Below, piece after piece: positions 1 through 12,729 of a stretch of 64,000 nt of DNA (the stretch's first letter is position 1; every line of letters begins with the position of its first letter). A program made the translations under genes and the position numbers. Below the pieces are notes generated by a model. That model saw only the letters and a program-made list of their open reading frames with translations, was not told the DNA's origin and did not search any database. Source of the DNA: Apostichopus japonicus (lineage: Eukaryota > Echinodermata > Holothuroidea > Aspidochirotida > Stichopodidae); assembly GCF_037975245.1 (NCBI RefSeq), contig NC_092581.1, positions 17,113,303 through 17,177,302 on the forward strand, read 5' to 3'.

Positions 1-3000
1 TAATTCTTCCTGAAAGGACTGGGATTTGCGACATACGCTTCAAACCGTGCCATCCACGTAACAGAAATTCCTCTCTAATACTTAACAAGGACATAACTAT
101 GTTATTCGGAAGAATTCTTGAAGTTAGCTGTCATTACACCATGATCTTCAAAGCAATTGTCATCATGTGATGACTGCATGACATAAACAGACCAAGAATC
201 CTCCTCGCAGTGTCTTGCAGATGACATGAGCTCATGGCGAGAAAATTAATCCACTAACTGCTCCAATATGTTTGCAGTTACTCTTGTGTTAATTTAACTT
301 ATTGACGTTACCATGGTTACCAACATAAATCACTTCAGTTTATTATAAAGCTAAAACAGGAGCAATTGTGTCCTTCACCCCGGAAGCAGCAGTAAGAAAG
401 AGTCGGGAGAGGGGTGAGGGCTAACGATATGTTTCTCCTTTGTCACCTCTCTCACCCTTCCCCAATAATGGGGAAGATAAAGTGAAATGAATATGATAAG
501 AATAATTTCCATTAAGTAAGATGAAGTTAACAATACAATGTGGATGTGTTTTTGTATGGTTAATACAGTGCAATGTACTGTCCCCAGAGGCACCCCTGTG
601 TTATTTTCATAGTAAACAAATAGTTTCCTCCTTTGCTTGCTTTTGTAGACCTATAAAGTGTTAATACGTCCATTTGCCCATATTCTCTGTAAGCACTTAA
701 AGCTGCTCTTTTTAATTGAGCATAATGAATCCTCACCACTGTTTCCACATAGTGTGGTAATTTAAAAAATAATGAACCTTCAATGACAAATCAAGGATGG
801 TCAGTTATTGTAACAGCTCTTTGCACCCACACCTACATAAAATAATCCCTAGCTAGGTAATAGTCCAAACATGACACTCAGTCAGTACTTATCTAACCCA
901 TCAACACCCCCTTCCTTGCAGAGGGGACTTGGAGGCAAACAAATTTGATCAGCAATGATAAAACATGTCACCATGGCAACTGGTCATACTCAGTCATGAT
1001 GCCTGCATCTCTAATAGGGAATGTCTGCAGCATATCGGTGCCAGCTCATTATTCGAACTCTATTGATGTTGAAATATCTCAGTCACAGAAAAGACAACAG
1101 CCGGCATATCTGTCAGTCACATTTTTACCGGTTAAATCCACAAATAAATCCGGTTACTGACAGACGAAGAGATCTGTTGGTATGAGACTAGATTAGATAG
1201 GATAGGAGTTGTTTTCCTAACAGGCATTCCAAGTATGCCTAATGTATCCTTGCACTTACTTATCAAGATTCCTTAGCAGATGAGCTGAAAATTGGTTTAT
1301 TTGATAAGAGGTAAGGACAACTAGTTACCAACTCAAAATTTATAATATACAGAAATAAATAAAAGCTTTTTATTAGAAATAAATATGAAAATTGTGGCCA
1401 GAAACTCCAATAGTTGCTATGAAAGTTCACAAATGTTAACAATCAAAATTTCTATGTATCTCTCATATTTGTTTTCCTCTTAAGGCAAACTAGACAATAA
1501 AACTTTACACAATCAATGTTATGATTTTATATAGCAATATTGCCAGATGGTAAATTCATTTCATGGTTCCAGAATCACCATTGCTCTCTTAAAGAATCAT
1601 ATAATGTACCTTCTTTCTACACATGTGTTTATTCTTACATTTCAAGGTTACTACATTTCCTGCAGTTTGGTCTATCCAGAGCTTTGATAAATGAATTGTT
1701 AAAGTCCTTTAATTAATTAAAATTTCAACTCAATAATTAGTCTTTTGATCCCTAGTTGCTTCCATTTTTTTTTTTTTGTTCCTGGCATGGCTCTCTATTC
1801 CAAATAATTAGTCAAGGTACAGTTGTATAATGTAAGCCTCACATGAAGAACCAGAATGCAAAAATGCATTGTGGTTTCGATAATGTAACATGAGCAGTTT
1901 TCATCATGAATCTGACATAATGTATAGTGAAGGTGTACAATGTAAACTTGATCTTAGTAATACAGTAAAAGCAGTGTGATGTGACAAACAATTGTGATAC
2001 ATCAACATACTAAATATGACATCTGTCCTAAATATTGTTTAAAACATTGTTTTCACAATTTGACCCCCCTGGTGAATTCAAACGACCATTGACCTCCGCC
2101 AACAACATTAGGCTTCTTGTACTCAATGTGGAACAATTACATACCAAATATGCGATCTGTCCAAGCTTCCCTTGCGATATTATGTTTAGGAAGGTGTGTT
2201 AGTGAAGAGAGACAGGTGAGAGGGGAGTGAAGTAAATGTTTTGCATTTGTTGACCTCAAATGACCTTTGACCTCCACCAAAATCAATAAGCTTCTTGTAC
2301 TCAATGTGGTACTTCTACACACCAAATATGAAATTGGTCTGACCTTCCATTCTTCAGATATCGTGTTTACAAGCTGGGCGTCACAAATGCACATACACAT
2401 ATACACACATACGCCATCATGAATGCAAAGGTTGCGATAATCATCGAAACCAAACATGCTTTCAAGTACAAGGGTACCATGAACCACCCTTGTTGATTGA
2501 AGCTACAAAGTGGTGATTGCAGGCAAGCGGGGTAAGCAGGGATAGATAAACAGTTTCCATGGTTACGAACAGATTGCATAACCAAAAATCACCACTAGCA
2601 GCAAACATTTAAGATGGTACTGTAAACATGCTTCACTGTACTGCACATTAAATCACTTAGACTGGAAATGCTAAAACTAACAAGTATGCTTAGCTAGTGC
2701 CTGTTGTGAAAAAAAATGCATGCCCAGGATGAAACACAGTAAGTAGATGCTTGATACATCACCATGACTAACGGTAGATTTCAATTATAACAACAACTGG
2801 GTGATTTCGAGGAATTTCAGGAATAAATTTGTTAATTTATCGGGTGGTAAGAAGTATAAAATCAAATAACTATGAACGTGAATATAAGATTTCGAGATAA
2901 GTTTATGATGTGAATGATTCAAATTTTACCAAACACGGACACTCGTCATATCATTAGGTTCTGGAAGAATTTTATAAAACCTGACAAAAATTACATGAAT

Positions 3001-3924
3001 GTGATTTTGAAGGTGACAACATATTACTCAGACTATCTTGTGCTCATTATTTAAATATATCACACCTTGCGAGAATCACAATATTTTCTTTGAATGTTAT
3101 AAATTATCAAACTGAATAAACCTTGCAAAATCTTTCAACAGTGTATTAGTGTAACAAAAGAGACTAAATAATTGTAACGAAGAAATAAACTCAAATGGCA
3201 ATAGAACTTCAACATTATAACAAGTGACTTAATTTGGAAGATAAAATTGAGTCATTATTCTCAAGCATAACTGACTGAGCATGGTGGGACAGTAGTTCAT
3301 ACTTAATGTGAGAATAATATCAATAAGTAAGTTGAATTATTTTATCCAGTGTTAAAGCTATGATTATAGTGCACCACTAGAACACCTACAGTGTAGGCAG
3401 TGAGTGATACCTACGTGAATAATTTAGTGCTTTAAATTTTGCATAGCAGTTTCTTGAACCCAAACTTCATTTCTAATGAGATACTATGGTTCTGATTAAA
3501 AAACTGCTACTCATATTTGGACTTGACCGTTTTGTATAGCAACTTGACCATTTTGCATAGCACTTTGCATATCATTTTACAAAGCAATACTGGATGAATT
3601 ATTCGCTGACCTCCACAGATGAAGACTTGAATCAGCTTCGAGTAATACCAACCCAAAGCATACATTTCAAAAGCTGAAATCTATTTGTATCCTAATGCAT
3701 TAATCAATCTGACGATCCCTCCAAAGAACAGAGACTGCACCACTATAACGCCTAACATTACAATATCACTGCAAAATCTTAACACCAACACCAACACCAC
3801 ACCATCCCAACACCGCAACATCCAAACATCACACCATGCTGACTCAAGAGTAATACTGTTATCCTTTCACGATGTTTTATTAATATTCTGAGACAAAGGT
3901 ATTATTACATTTTTTTGGACTCAC
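1..3924. other. Probable HTATSF1 intron, no exon recognised
   Basis: AT-rich sequence downstream of HTATSF1 exon 5. No further HTATSF1 exon (rest of RRM2, acidic tail) was found. It contains one copy of the inverted-terminus repeat family (1850-2451); the remainder shows nothing recognisable apart from short homopolymer and low-complexity runs. Confidence 0.6.
1850..2451 (+). repeat. Dispersed repeat with TGACCTTTGACCTCC modules, copy 1
   Basis: Begins with an ACCAGAATGCA motif followed by GGTTTCGATAA, contains degenerate internal modules (TGACCTTTGACCTCCACC, CTTCTTGTACTCAATGTGG, GATATCGTGTTTACAAGC) and ends with GATAATCATCGAAACC. The ends form a short inverted repeat (GGTTTCGATRA / TCATCGAAACC). 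A longer copy lies at 21977-23450 and a fragment at 46285-46445. Class unknown. Confidence 0.6.
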
Positions 3925-4021
3925 AGCAAATTCCGATGGATCAAACATATGTTTGATGATAACGACTTGCTCGTTTCTTTTCCTTTGATGGAATTTCTTG
4001 TCTGGTCTCCAGGTTAACAAT
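3925..4021 (-). CDS. HTATSF1: HTATSF1 coding exon 5 (start of RRM2)
   Basis: Encodes LLTWRPDKKFHQRKRNEQ followed by VVIIKHMFDPSEFA, matching the WRPER...RVVIIKNMFHP segment that opens RRM2 in vertebrates. Acceptor CAG precedes 4021; donor GTGAGT follows 3925 at phase 0. Confidence 0.9.
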
Positions 4022-7000
4022 CTGTTGAAAAGAAACAAATGTTAACACCAGAACATGATAAATGACAATGTAGTTTCATTAGTATCCATGATAGGAAACA
4101 CATTGCAGACTTCAAGTAATTCTGGCTTTGAAAAATCACCTTAGTGCAAACTTGACACCATTTTGACACCATTTTATAATGCAAGAAAATACATACATGC
4201 ACACGGTACAGACTACTTCGTTCAAACTACATTTTTCTCTCGACAGACAGGGTTCTTCTTGACTGTGTTGTAGTTAAAGGTTTGCTGCCCTCAAATGATC
4301 TTGTTAGCTATATTCTGTCCATATGAAAACCATACCCTTAATTAAAGTTACCTATACATTTAACAACACCAATGTCTTCTCTGTCAACTGTTATACCCCA
4401 TTCGACATCCTGCAATTTAAGGGTAGGGTACAGTACATACCCAATGAATCTCCATTGTCCTGTTTTTTGCAACCAAAATATATTGTACCGACTGCAAACT
4501 GAAGTGTTCCAATTTTTTAAAGGTCTTTGTGACCTCCACGAATATCTCTGTTGTTAGTTGCAATACGCAAATTAAAAAATGTACAAATGCTGTATGCGTC
4601 ATTAAATATTACAAGTGGACATTTCAAAAGCATGACATAATCAATTTGACATATTAATGTTAAAAGCAGGGCCTTATTGGAAACCAGTTTTTGCTGAATA
4701 AGCAAACCCTGGATAAAAATGAGAATAAATAAAATTTCAGCACACAGATGTGATTGATGGCTGCATATTAGATCCACAAGTCTTGGGGAGAGATTATGTA
4801 GCCCTCTTTAAAATCAAAATAAAATTGAAATGAGAGGGAGAGATACAGTGTTCGATCTTGCAACCAAAGAAATGGTAAGCCTTGTTTACAAGTGGTACCT
4901 TATAACAAAGGGACCAATGCTTTCTGAGTCCTCTTATACCCTGCAAACATTAAACAACTGAGACATTAGTGAATAAGAGTGTTCTCACCTCTCTTGTGGA
5001 TTTTTCTTCTTTTTGGTTTTCTTTTTCTTCTTTTTCAGTGATGGGTTATACTGGCCTTTGATGGCAAATTGTGCCTGTTCTACATGAATTCTGCTTCCTC
5101 TAAAGTCATAATCATCGAGTAGCTGCATTGCAAGGTCAACAGATTCTCGCTATGAAGAAAAAGGCAAAGCTGGTCTCGTGCTTTTAACCATTCAAGCGCT
5201 CAAGTTCAAACCGATTAAGTACTTCCTTTCTGAGCTTGTAAATTACACTTTAAACTTAGAGAGTAAGAGAGTTTCAAGAACAGAGAAGATTCACACAGTT
5301 GTGAGCCAGCATTAAAGGGTGTGAAGACTCGCGCAAAAAGAAACGTCTAATGCCGGTAATCTGACCTAGTTTCGAATGAGGTGTAACAGAAGTGTTAGAC
5401 AACACTATCAATCCCAGAAAAAACACACACAGCTTGCTACCGTCTGTAATTAGACACTGGTGTACAGTCAGTACATACAGCTGCGGTCAATACCCACAGC
5501 ACAGTGTATAAATGATACAGCGATGGACATCATAAAGATAACAAGGTATCACGTTTCATTACTGTCTGCATTTTGTAGCGACACGAACAAAACCTCACTT
5601 GCAAGCACCAGAAAGTTAACTTTTTCAGATGGCCGCACACGGTTTGGGGCAAGTCTTCAATGCCTTTAAGGAGACTGACTGGCAGAAAAGCAAACTTTAT
5701 GGAGGGATGCATTGTTGCAACAATTTAAATAAATATTAAGTTGTTTTGTCACAAGATGATTTTATTTTCCAACCATTTCTATTTAGCAGTTATAAAAGAG
5801 CATGGTGTGTATTTAACCTTGAAAATATTCAAATCAAAGCTACATTTGTGATTACTTGAATACTGCCCTCTTCTTTTGTCTACAGTGATGGCTGAACAGT
5901 GACTATATTAAAGTCTCAATACGTGTTTGCTGATGAAAACTTCCGAAGCAGATTCAATGTTTCTTATTCTAAATGCACTCTGACCAGGTGGGTTTAATGG
6001 AGAAAAGCTGTCGCAATCGAAAGAAAGAAATTTATTTTCTGTTGCCCTTATGGGGCGAACGATTTACCGTTAAATCACTGCCACAGCCCATGTCAACATG
6101 TTCATTACACAAATGAAAACAAAATAGTCTACATGCGGCCCGATCAAGATTTTAACACGCAGTCCTATACTTGTATCATCCACTCTTTACATTTCCAGGG
6201 AGGAATTGTCTAGAAACACCTGTTTATTCATTGCAATGGAAGGAAATGACACAGTTTTGCAAGCTACATCGGTTAGACCGAGATAAATATACAAGAGCAG
6301 GGACCTAACACAGGCTAGCCACAAAAGTAAAAGTAAGCCTAGGCCTAACGGTCGTAAACAAAAAAGAGAGTTTTGGGGCGGGCTTGCAAATTTTGACCAA
6401 AGTTTGTAGAATCTATGGACTCGTTAATAAATCTGGTGACTTTTATTCAGCTCAAAATTTTAAACGACAGATAACTCAATAAAAGTAAGGAATATTAATA
6501 TAAAAACTGCATAGAACGGTGTCACTTTTCACTGAACTTTTAGTGCAGTAAGCTAGAAAGGTCGAAGTTTGAGTTTGGCAAACACATACTGAGACTTTAA
6601 TTGAGAAATTAATCTGGAATAAAACCATTTTCAAAGCCTAGCAAATATTGATGATTTCCTATACAAGTGTGTTAGATACTCTTGCTATGAGTTATTCATC
6701 TTCATGTTCAATATGTTACAAGCACGTGGAAGAAATATATAAATATCTTAAGATGCAATTTTGTAACCTGGACAAGTCCACAACTGATACAGAGTTTGAC
6801 ATTCTATACTCTTTGAAAGCTCTACGTAAAGTTGGAAACATAGCCAATAAGTTTAAAGGCATTGAAGACTTGCACCAAACCGTGTGCCGCAATCTGAAAA
6901 GGTTAACTTTCTGTTGCTTGAAAGTGAAGTTATGTTTGTGTCGCTACAAAATGCAGACAGTAATGAAAGGTGATACCTTGTTATCTTTAGCTGGACCTGA

Positions 7001-9035
7001 GATGTCCATCGCTGTATTGTTGCACACTGTGCTGTAAGTATTGACCGCAGCTGTATGTACTGACTGTACACTAGCGTCTAATTACCGATGGTAGCAAGTT
7101 GTGTGTGTATTTTCTGGGATCGATGGTGGTGTCTAACACTTTTGTTACACCTCATTCGAAACTTAGTCAGATTACCGGCATTAGATGTTTTTTTGCGCAA
7201 GTCTTCACACACTTTAAATAACTCAATTAAAATTACCCACATCAAGTCATTAATTACCCACATCAAGTCATTAATTACCCACATCAAGTCATTAATTACC
7301 CATATCAAGTCATACAATAATTACCTTCAGATACGTGCAGAGGCCGTCTCCTTTCAGATTACCCTCGCTGTCTGTGTATAGTTTTAATCTTGGTTTGCCC
7401 GTGTCCTCCTCCTCTGTGATGATCCCGCACTTGTTCATTAATTCCTTAAACTCATCCAGAGTTGTGTCATCTGGTAAACCAGACACATACACATTAGTGT
7501 TTTTCTCACCTTCGATTTCAAACCATCCTAAAAATAGAAAAAATGAAACAATGACGACCAGTTATATGCGGTGACAAAATGACTGGTAGATGGGAAGGGG
7601 GGAGGGAGGGAGTGGTGTGATGGAAGCAAGCAATGTATATTATTTTGAAAGAGGCTGATGAAACCAGGAAAGATCAGAAACTTTTTGAGTTATTGCAACA
7701 ACTGACACCTATCTAAGATTTGTAAATAAATGAATAAGTGCATAAAGTTTTCCACATCTTGGTGATTATAAAGATACTAGGGTTTCCTGCAAAAAAGCTG
7801 TTATATATTTTTGCATTCATGTACCAACCAGTTTTGTTTCATAACTGGAGATTAAAAAGGAATCAAACTGACACCTAAAATGGATCCAGATTCCAAGTTT
7901 ACTACCAAATTGGAAGAAGACTTTAGTTAAAGTGGAAGTTAAGTTAAGCATAGATTGGAGCAGGGTAACAACAAGACAAGAGGTACCATAACTTGATCAT
8001 GAATCCAACATCCTCAATAAATACAGAGTTTTGCTTCATCAATGAGAAGATTGCTGTAACTTCTTGGACCTTAAAATGAACAACTTGAGTAAAAACTAAC
8101 CTTCATCTCCTTTCCGTTTCGGACCTTTCTGTTTCGTTTCTTGCTCCTCTTGTGTTGCACTACTGGTGCCCTCACTGAGGGCAGCATCATCCTTTCCTGT
8201 TGACGTATCTATACCGTAACTGGCCTGATACGCTGCGAGAAAGTCATCGTCCACCTGCGAAACAGAGATTATGGCCAATGTACAATCTATTGATGACAGG
8301 GATGAAGGTCATTGTACAATCTTTTCATGACAACAACTAACATTCAGTTTCTCTCCAGATCAAGTCCATGAATGTACAAAACTGCACTGCAGTGAGTATA
8401 TGCAACACTGGTTACATTTAGCCATTATATATGTCAAGTTTGTCCAGTGTTAATGATTGCAAGCTAAGTACTCATCATCCATAGGACAACTTTGAAGGAA
8501 ACCTTGAATGTCTGAAGAGAAAGTTTACTTGCAGGTAAAACTTTTCCAATATGGCATCGCTACATGCTATGCAAGATTGTCAAATTGCAATTCAAGTGCA
8601 AAGATGAAGATAACAATTTTGTACACAGGAACAATATAATAATAATAATAATAATAAATGAGACTTATATAGTGCCAAATCAGTAGACAAAAGTCACTGC
8701 TCACTGCGCTTTATAGATTAAATATAGTATTTTATCAGAGATAAAATGCAGAGCTTTCAATACTGCTACACAAAATTTGAATGATACAGTAAATTATTCC
8801 CTGACTTGTCTTTGACGATCATTATAAAATCTGTCATTTAAACTATTGACAATAGGCTTGTTGTCATGCAAACTATACCTTAGGAAACCAAGCTTTTCTT
8901 TGTGCGTCCCATTCATACACAGAGCCATCATTTGGATCTGTGTGTGTATAAGCATCATCTGCTTGCTGCTTCTCCACTGCTTCCAACTCTAACTGACGAT
9001 CAAACTCTTCATCGGATGACATTTTATGCTTTGAA
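3925..9035 (-). CDS. HTATSF1: HTATSF1 (Tat-SF1/CUS2 family splicing factor), 5' part of gene, 3' end off window
   Basis: Five coding exons on the minus strand: 8879-9022 (ATG at 9022), 8101-8254, 7325-7527, 4989-5149 and 3925-4021. All junctions are GT-AG and the phases join without error, giving 253 codons. The product resembles vertebrate HTATSF1: acidic N-terminus, the YEWD...KAWFPK motif near residues 36-48, a D/E-rich linker, then RRM1 with RNP2 VYVSGL (about 112-117) and RNP1 KGDGLCTY (about 158-165), a lysine-rich linker, and the start of RRM2 (VVIIKHMFDP). The family is nuclear and binds SF3B1 and U2 snRNP to promote splicing and elongation (family knowledge). The rest of RRM2 and the acidic tail were not found in 1-3924, so the gene probably continues past the left edge. 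The sequence before the ATG looks like a 3' splice site (AG at 9037-9036), implying a 5'-UTR intron. Confidence 0.93.
4989..5149 (-). CDS. HTATSF1: HTATSF1 coding exon 4 (end of RRM1, lysine-rich linker)
   Basis: Encodes RESVDLAMQLLDDYDFRGSR and on to IHVEQAQFAIKGQYNPSL, then an almost pure lysine stretch. This equals the end of RRM1 and the KKKKKCKDYKKK linker of the human protein. Donor GTGAGA, phase 2. Confidence 0.92.
5316..5665 (-). mobile_element. TTAA-flanked MITE, copy 1
   Basis: Copy of a roughly 350-390 bp family with inverted ends (AGGCATTGAAGACTCGC-like / GCGAGTCTTCACACCCT-like), flanked by TTAA at 5312-5315 and 5666-5669. Reverse orientation relative to copies 2, 4 and 5. It lies in HTATSF1 intron 3, as does copy 2. 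No coding capacity. The TTAA target recalls piggyBac-type transposons, but the terminal bases are not the piggyBac consensus. Confidence 0.8.
6857..7213 (+). mobile_element. TTAA-flanked MITE, copy 2
   Basis: Same family, forward orientation, flanked by TTAA at 6853-6856 and 7214-7217, in HTATSF1 intron 3. Its interior matches the other copies (GGTAGCAAGTTGTGTGTGTA, GGGATCGATGGTGGTGTCTA). Confidence 0.8.
7226..7312 (+). repeat. 21-bp tandem repeat, about four copies
   Basis: Four near-perfect units of TTACCCACATCAAGTCATTAA phase, between the right end of MITE copy 2 and the HTATSF1 exon-3 donor at 7324. Confidence 0.9.
7325..7527 (-). CDS. HTATSF1: HTATSF1 coding exon 3 (RRM1, first part)
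   Basis: Encodes GWFEIEGEKNTNVYVSGL, the body of RRM1, and RNP1 in KGDGLCTYLK. Acceptor TAG precedes 7527 and donor GTAATT follows 7325. A 21-bp tandem repeat and a MITE end lie within about 110 bp of the donor. Confidence 0.93.
8101..8254 (-). CDS. HTATSF1: HTATSF1 coding exon 2
   Basis: Encodes VDDDFLAAYQASYGID and then a low-complexity acidic/lysine linker. Acceptor CAG precedes 8254; donor GTTAGT follows 8101 at phase 1. It matches the DFIATYQANYG region of the vertebrate protein. Confidence 0.9.
8636..8658. repeat. (AAT)n microsatellite
   Basis: About seven AAT units in HTATSF1 intron 1. Confidence 0.9.
8879..9035 (-). CDS. HTATSF1: HTATSF1 first coding exon
   Basis: The start codon is at 9022-9020. 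It encodes 48 residues beginning MSSDEEFDRQ and ending KAWFPK. The donor GTATAG follows AAG at phase 0. A pyrimidine-rich stretch plus AG sits just upstream (exon edge at 9035), so the 5' UTR is probably split. Confidence 0.9.
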
Positions 9036-9283
9036 CTAAAGAGAGAAAAGGAAAAAGAAAGAATATATATGCTCCCTTTTAGGATATAGTTTTGTCCAGC
9101 TAGCAACCTGTTAATTAAACATTGTGACCTATTACAGAAATGAATTAAATATAATACGGTTTAAATTAATGAATTTGTCCAAACATAGAACACTTCATTG
9201 TATTTGGTACCAATATTGAGCAATTCTGTCATTAAATATGCTACACTGAGATATAGCATTACTGATATCTTGAAGACTTTGAA

Positions 9284-9601
9284 ATGGAAACCCCTCATAT
9301 AAAGAAGGAAAAGGGCCAGATTCATGCTTTTTATCAAATAATTAATGGCCTAGTTGCAGTCCCAAATGAGACTAATCCATTCTTGAAACCAGGGACACAT
9401 GGCCACAATATTCAAATTCCACATAATCATTGTGCTTTTAAGTATAGTTTCTATCCAGAAAAGACTGCGATTCGCAATCCTTGGCCGTTATGGGAAGCCC
9501 TAGTCTTGAGGTGTTTAAAACTAGATTGCCCACGAATTGTTACTAGCACTGCTGCCCTGCGCACCAATATCCTCGTTGTCATACCCGAGAGGGGTTTTTA
9601 A
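9284..9601 (+). pseudogene. Non-LTR reverse transcriptase C-terminal remnant
   Basis: An open stretch encodes a segment like the conserved tail of non-LTR reverse transcriptases: FKYSFYPEKTAIRNPWPL resembles the usual ...YKYSFFPRTIxxWNSLP motif, followed by about 35 residues. No upstream polymerase motifs remain, so this is a decayed 3' fragment. The exact clade (CR1/L2-like or similar) cannot be told by eye. Confidence 0.6.
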
Positions 9602-10172
9602 CGAGTATTCAACAGAAACAGAAACAAATCTTCAATCCATGCACAGAATCCTGCATTAAAGAACTTGCAAGAAAGGTCTGTATCAAAATAATTGAATATG
9701 TTTATTTATTTAAACATCACAAACACAAACATTTCTGGGTTCACAGATAAGAGCACAGGCAATCACAAGATTTTACAAAGTACCTGGAGTATACATGTGT
9801 GGAAATGACATTAACCATCTGCAATATTTTGGAAGCTTCCTTTGCTACCCTCTTTAGGAAAGAACTTTTCACACTTCTGATCAAAAGTGAATGTGACTTA
9901 CTGTAGATCTAGGCTTAATCAACCCACTTGCAAAACCAGGCTAGCAGCCTATAGGCCTACAGTACTTAAGTGTAATATTATTTTATAATCCTAGGCCTAA
10001 ATACTAATAATGGTTGAGTTGTTGATATGAATATTCCTGTGCGGTATTTCAACAAGAGGGTCCATGCTTCATGATCACGAGAGTTAATATTTTACAACTT
10101 GTCTAATGCCAAAAGTCCAAGCCTTACTAAGGTGATTAAATCTTCATACCCTTCCATATACAGTACTTTAGT

Positions 10173-10653
10173 CAGTATTGCGAAGTTCGGAACACTGCGA
10201 AGTTCGGACACCCTAAGAAATACACGATTTCACCATGACAACCTATAGCAACAGCCAGATTAACAAAAAACTACAATGCTACAGTTATTTTCTCTCCAAA
10301 ATGACCCGTGTGTAAGTAAGTACTTACATATTTATCAATAAAATGACGGAGATCTATGAAGTCTGTTATAATTACTGAAAGAGCAACTGCGCCACCAATT
10401 TTATCACCAGCGCCACACTGTGGGTTGGGTGTCCGAACTTCGCAATACTCTAGCAAAGAAATACCAGTTCCACAATCACGAAGAATCTTCTTGAAATACA
10501 ACGTGAAAACAGTTTGCAGGAAAGAAAGTTTGGCCGTGTATCGTAATATAACACAATTCTCCCACCATATCAAGTATATTTTCAGGTGATTTAGACCAGA
10601 AGATATAGTTTTGGGGTGATTTAAGGCTTAGGTGTCCGAACTTCGAAGTGTCC
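10173..10653. mobile_element. Foldback-type element built on CGAAGTTCGGACACC repeats
   Basis: The left end has two direct copies of a TGCGAAGTTCGGA motif (10178-10213). The inverted motif recurs in the middle (GGTGTCCGAACTTCGCAAT, 10429-10447) and at the right end (10631-10653). Outer copies pair over about 20 bp (ACACTGCGAAGTTCGGACAC against its inverted relative). No clear target duplication and no coding capacity. Confidence 0.55.
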
Positions 10654-12141
10654 ATGCTACTACTACTACTAGCTTTAATACTAAGGCTAGCATAGCTATA
10701 AATCCAAATACAATGGTGACAGGACCAAATCTGAGCAACATTGCACACTTTGAGGTTATGCCCACCTTATTTAGCACACAAAATAATTAAGTCTACCAAT
10801 TATAACCGCCAATTACGGAGTACTGAAACGTACGATACAAGTTGCGCTAGATTATATTTAACCAAAGTTTTAAGTACTGTTATACACAGGCGTACGCTAT
10901 GTATAACTCTCGCGAAAACGGTTAAAATGATCTTTCATATATGAGGTGCAACCTAATGTGAGCGTATGGATTCAGGTTACATATGTCTAACTAAGTGACA
11001 ACACTCGTCATAGCCAAGATAGAAATAGACAGAATTTTTATGAATTTACAGTTAAGGAAAGTGTCTTTTATCTTCAATGAGTATTACCTGCACAATCCAA
11101 AAATAAATGTTGCAGCGATTTTCCCTCACAAGGACGATCGAAAAGGAGTACTCATGTAAAAGCACTCCCATTCTGGTTCCAAAGCTTGATGGACTTAGAA
11201 CCGCGCAAGGCGAAAATTGTCGGAAAATATTTTGCAGTTGGTCAGGAACATCATGACATTTGAGCGAATTTTTCTCGTTTATCTCAACATTTCTACTTTT
11301 AGACTCAGCATTTTCAAAATATGTATTAGTTTTTTTTTTCGATTTACTTCGAAATTTTGAAGTTTATAATTTCAAAATTGTAACATTTTGTTTCTAACTT
11401 CCGACGGTTTTACTGGACAATTCACCTCATTTCATGCTTTATTTCAATATTTATACAAGTTATCTAGCAATGTGACGTTTTTTCATAACATGTCCAAATT
11501 TGTACTTTATATTTTGTCTACGAATATGCCAATAAATGTTGATACTTTAGCTCGAATAATTAACCTCTCTTCGTTGAACCACATTTTTTTTTTTTTTTTT
11601 TTGCAAATTTATTGTTTTTCCTTGCACTGAATTAATTTTGGTTGTGAGAGATCGGTTGTTTCTTTTGCTTTCGAATCGCACCATATTAATTGTGAACAGT
11701 TTATTTCACATCTGTTCATTCGGTATTGATTTCACAGCTCTGTCGTAATATTCATAACTCTGATATTGATTTTCAATTAAATATTTCGGTTTAGTTGAAC
11801 AGTTGATTTAGCGATACCTTTCATATTTTGGAAAGGATTTAGTTGGATTTCGCATGTTGTATCGTAGTGTGGTAGTGGATGCGCATTGTCAGGACATTGT
11901 CTCAAGTCGGAAGAAGATTAAATCTTTGGTAGCCCAACATATTTCTATTTTAGACTTTAAATGATGGATTGATTAGCATGTGCTGTAGTTTGTGATGTAT
12001 TTCAATTGTTTCTTCCTCTTTATATAATGTCGAACGTTTTGTGTAGATTTTTAGATTAGATTTGCAAACCACTGTCTTGAGATCTCAACCGTCGAACATA
12101 CCTGGAAAAAAATCACATGTCCGTTAATCCTAACCCATAAC

Positions 12142-12729
12142 CAGGGGCGGACTGGGTCTTGAAACCGGCCCGGGCATTTTCCACCTAGACCGGGCCATTA
12201 TTCATTGATATGCTACTTACATAGTGATCGCTGTCCTGGGGGAGGGGTCTAATTAATTCATTTATATTTTTTTTTGAAGTTAAGGAATGCCTAGATGCAA
12301 ACTGTTGCTTTATTTCTGAATTTTGTAGGTTACAATAAACCTTTAAAAATGACCCAAAAATACTTTTCCAGAAGCAACACTTGATGAAACTGAGGAAAGT
12401 TAAAAACGTAAAAAACAAATAGACAAAAATATATCTTTTAGACTGGATTTTATTTAGTTTTTCAAGCATTTTGTGACAACATGCTTGAAGAAAACCTTAA
12501 ATAAAATCCATTAGCACGGACGGGTTGCCAATAGCACGTTCTTTTGTTACGAACTAACAGACTAACTAAGATGGTGATGTCATGAGCTGATTCCCACAGT
12601 TAAAAATATATTTCTACACAGCCCGTCTGTATTCTATTAAATACTGTGAAAATGGGCTGTAATTTTTACCCTGAGGCTCCCCAGCCCACCGGGCATTGCC
12701 CAAATGCCCGTGTGGCCAGTCCGCCACTG
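12142..12729. mobile_element. Non-autonomous hAT-like transposon (588 bp) with perfect 8-bp TSD
   Basis: Starts CAGGGGCGGACTGG and ends CCAGTCCGCCACTG, a near-perfect 14-bp inverted repeat with the CAG start typical of hAT elements. Flanked by an exact 8-bp duplication CCCATAAC at 12134-12141 and 12730-12737. No transposase reading frame. Confidence 0.9.

Noticed and set aside
560-748. 62-aa minus frame with an exon-like composition
   Set aside because: No family match, no acceptor or donor in the right place; does not fit HTATSF1.
8380-8480. C-box-like GATGATGAG in HTATSF1 intron 1
   Set aside because: No CUGA D box or closing stem within snoRNA range.
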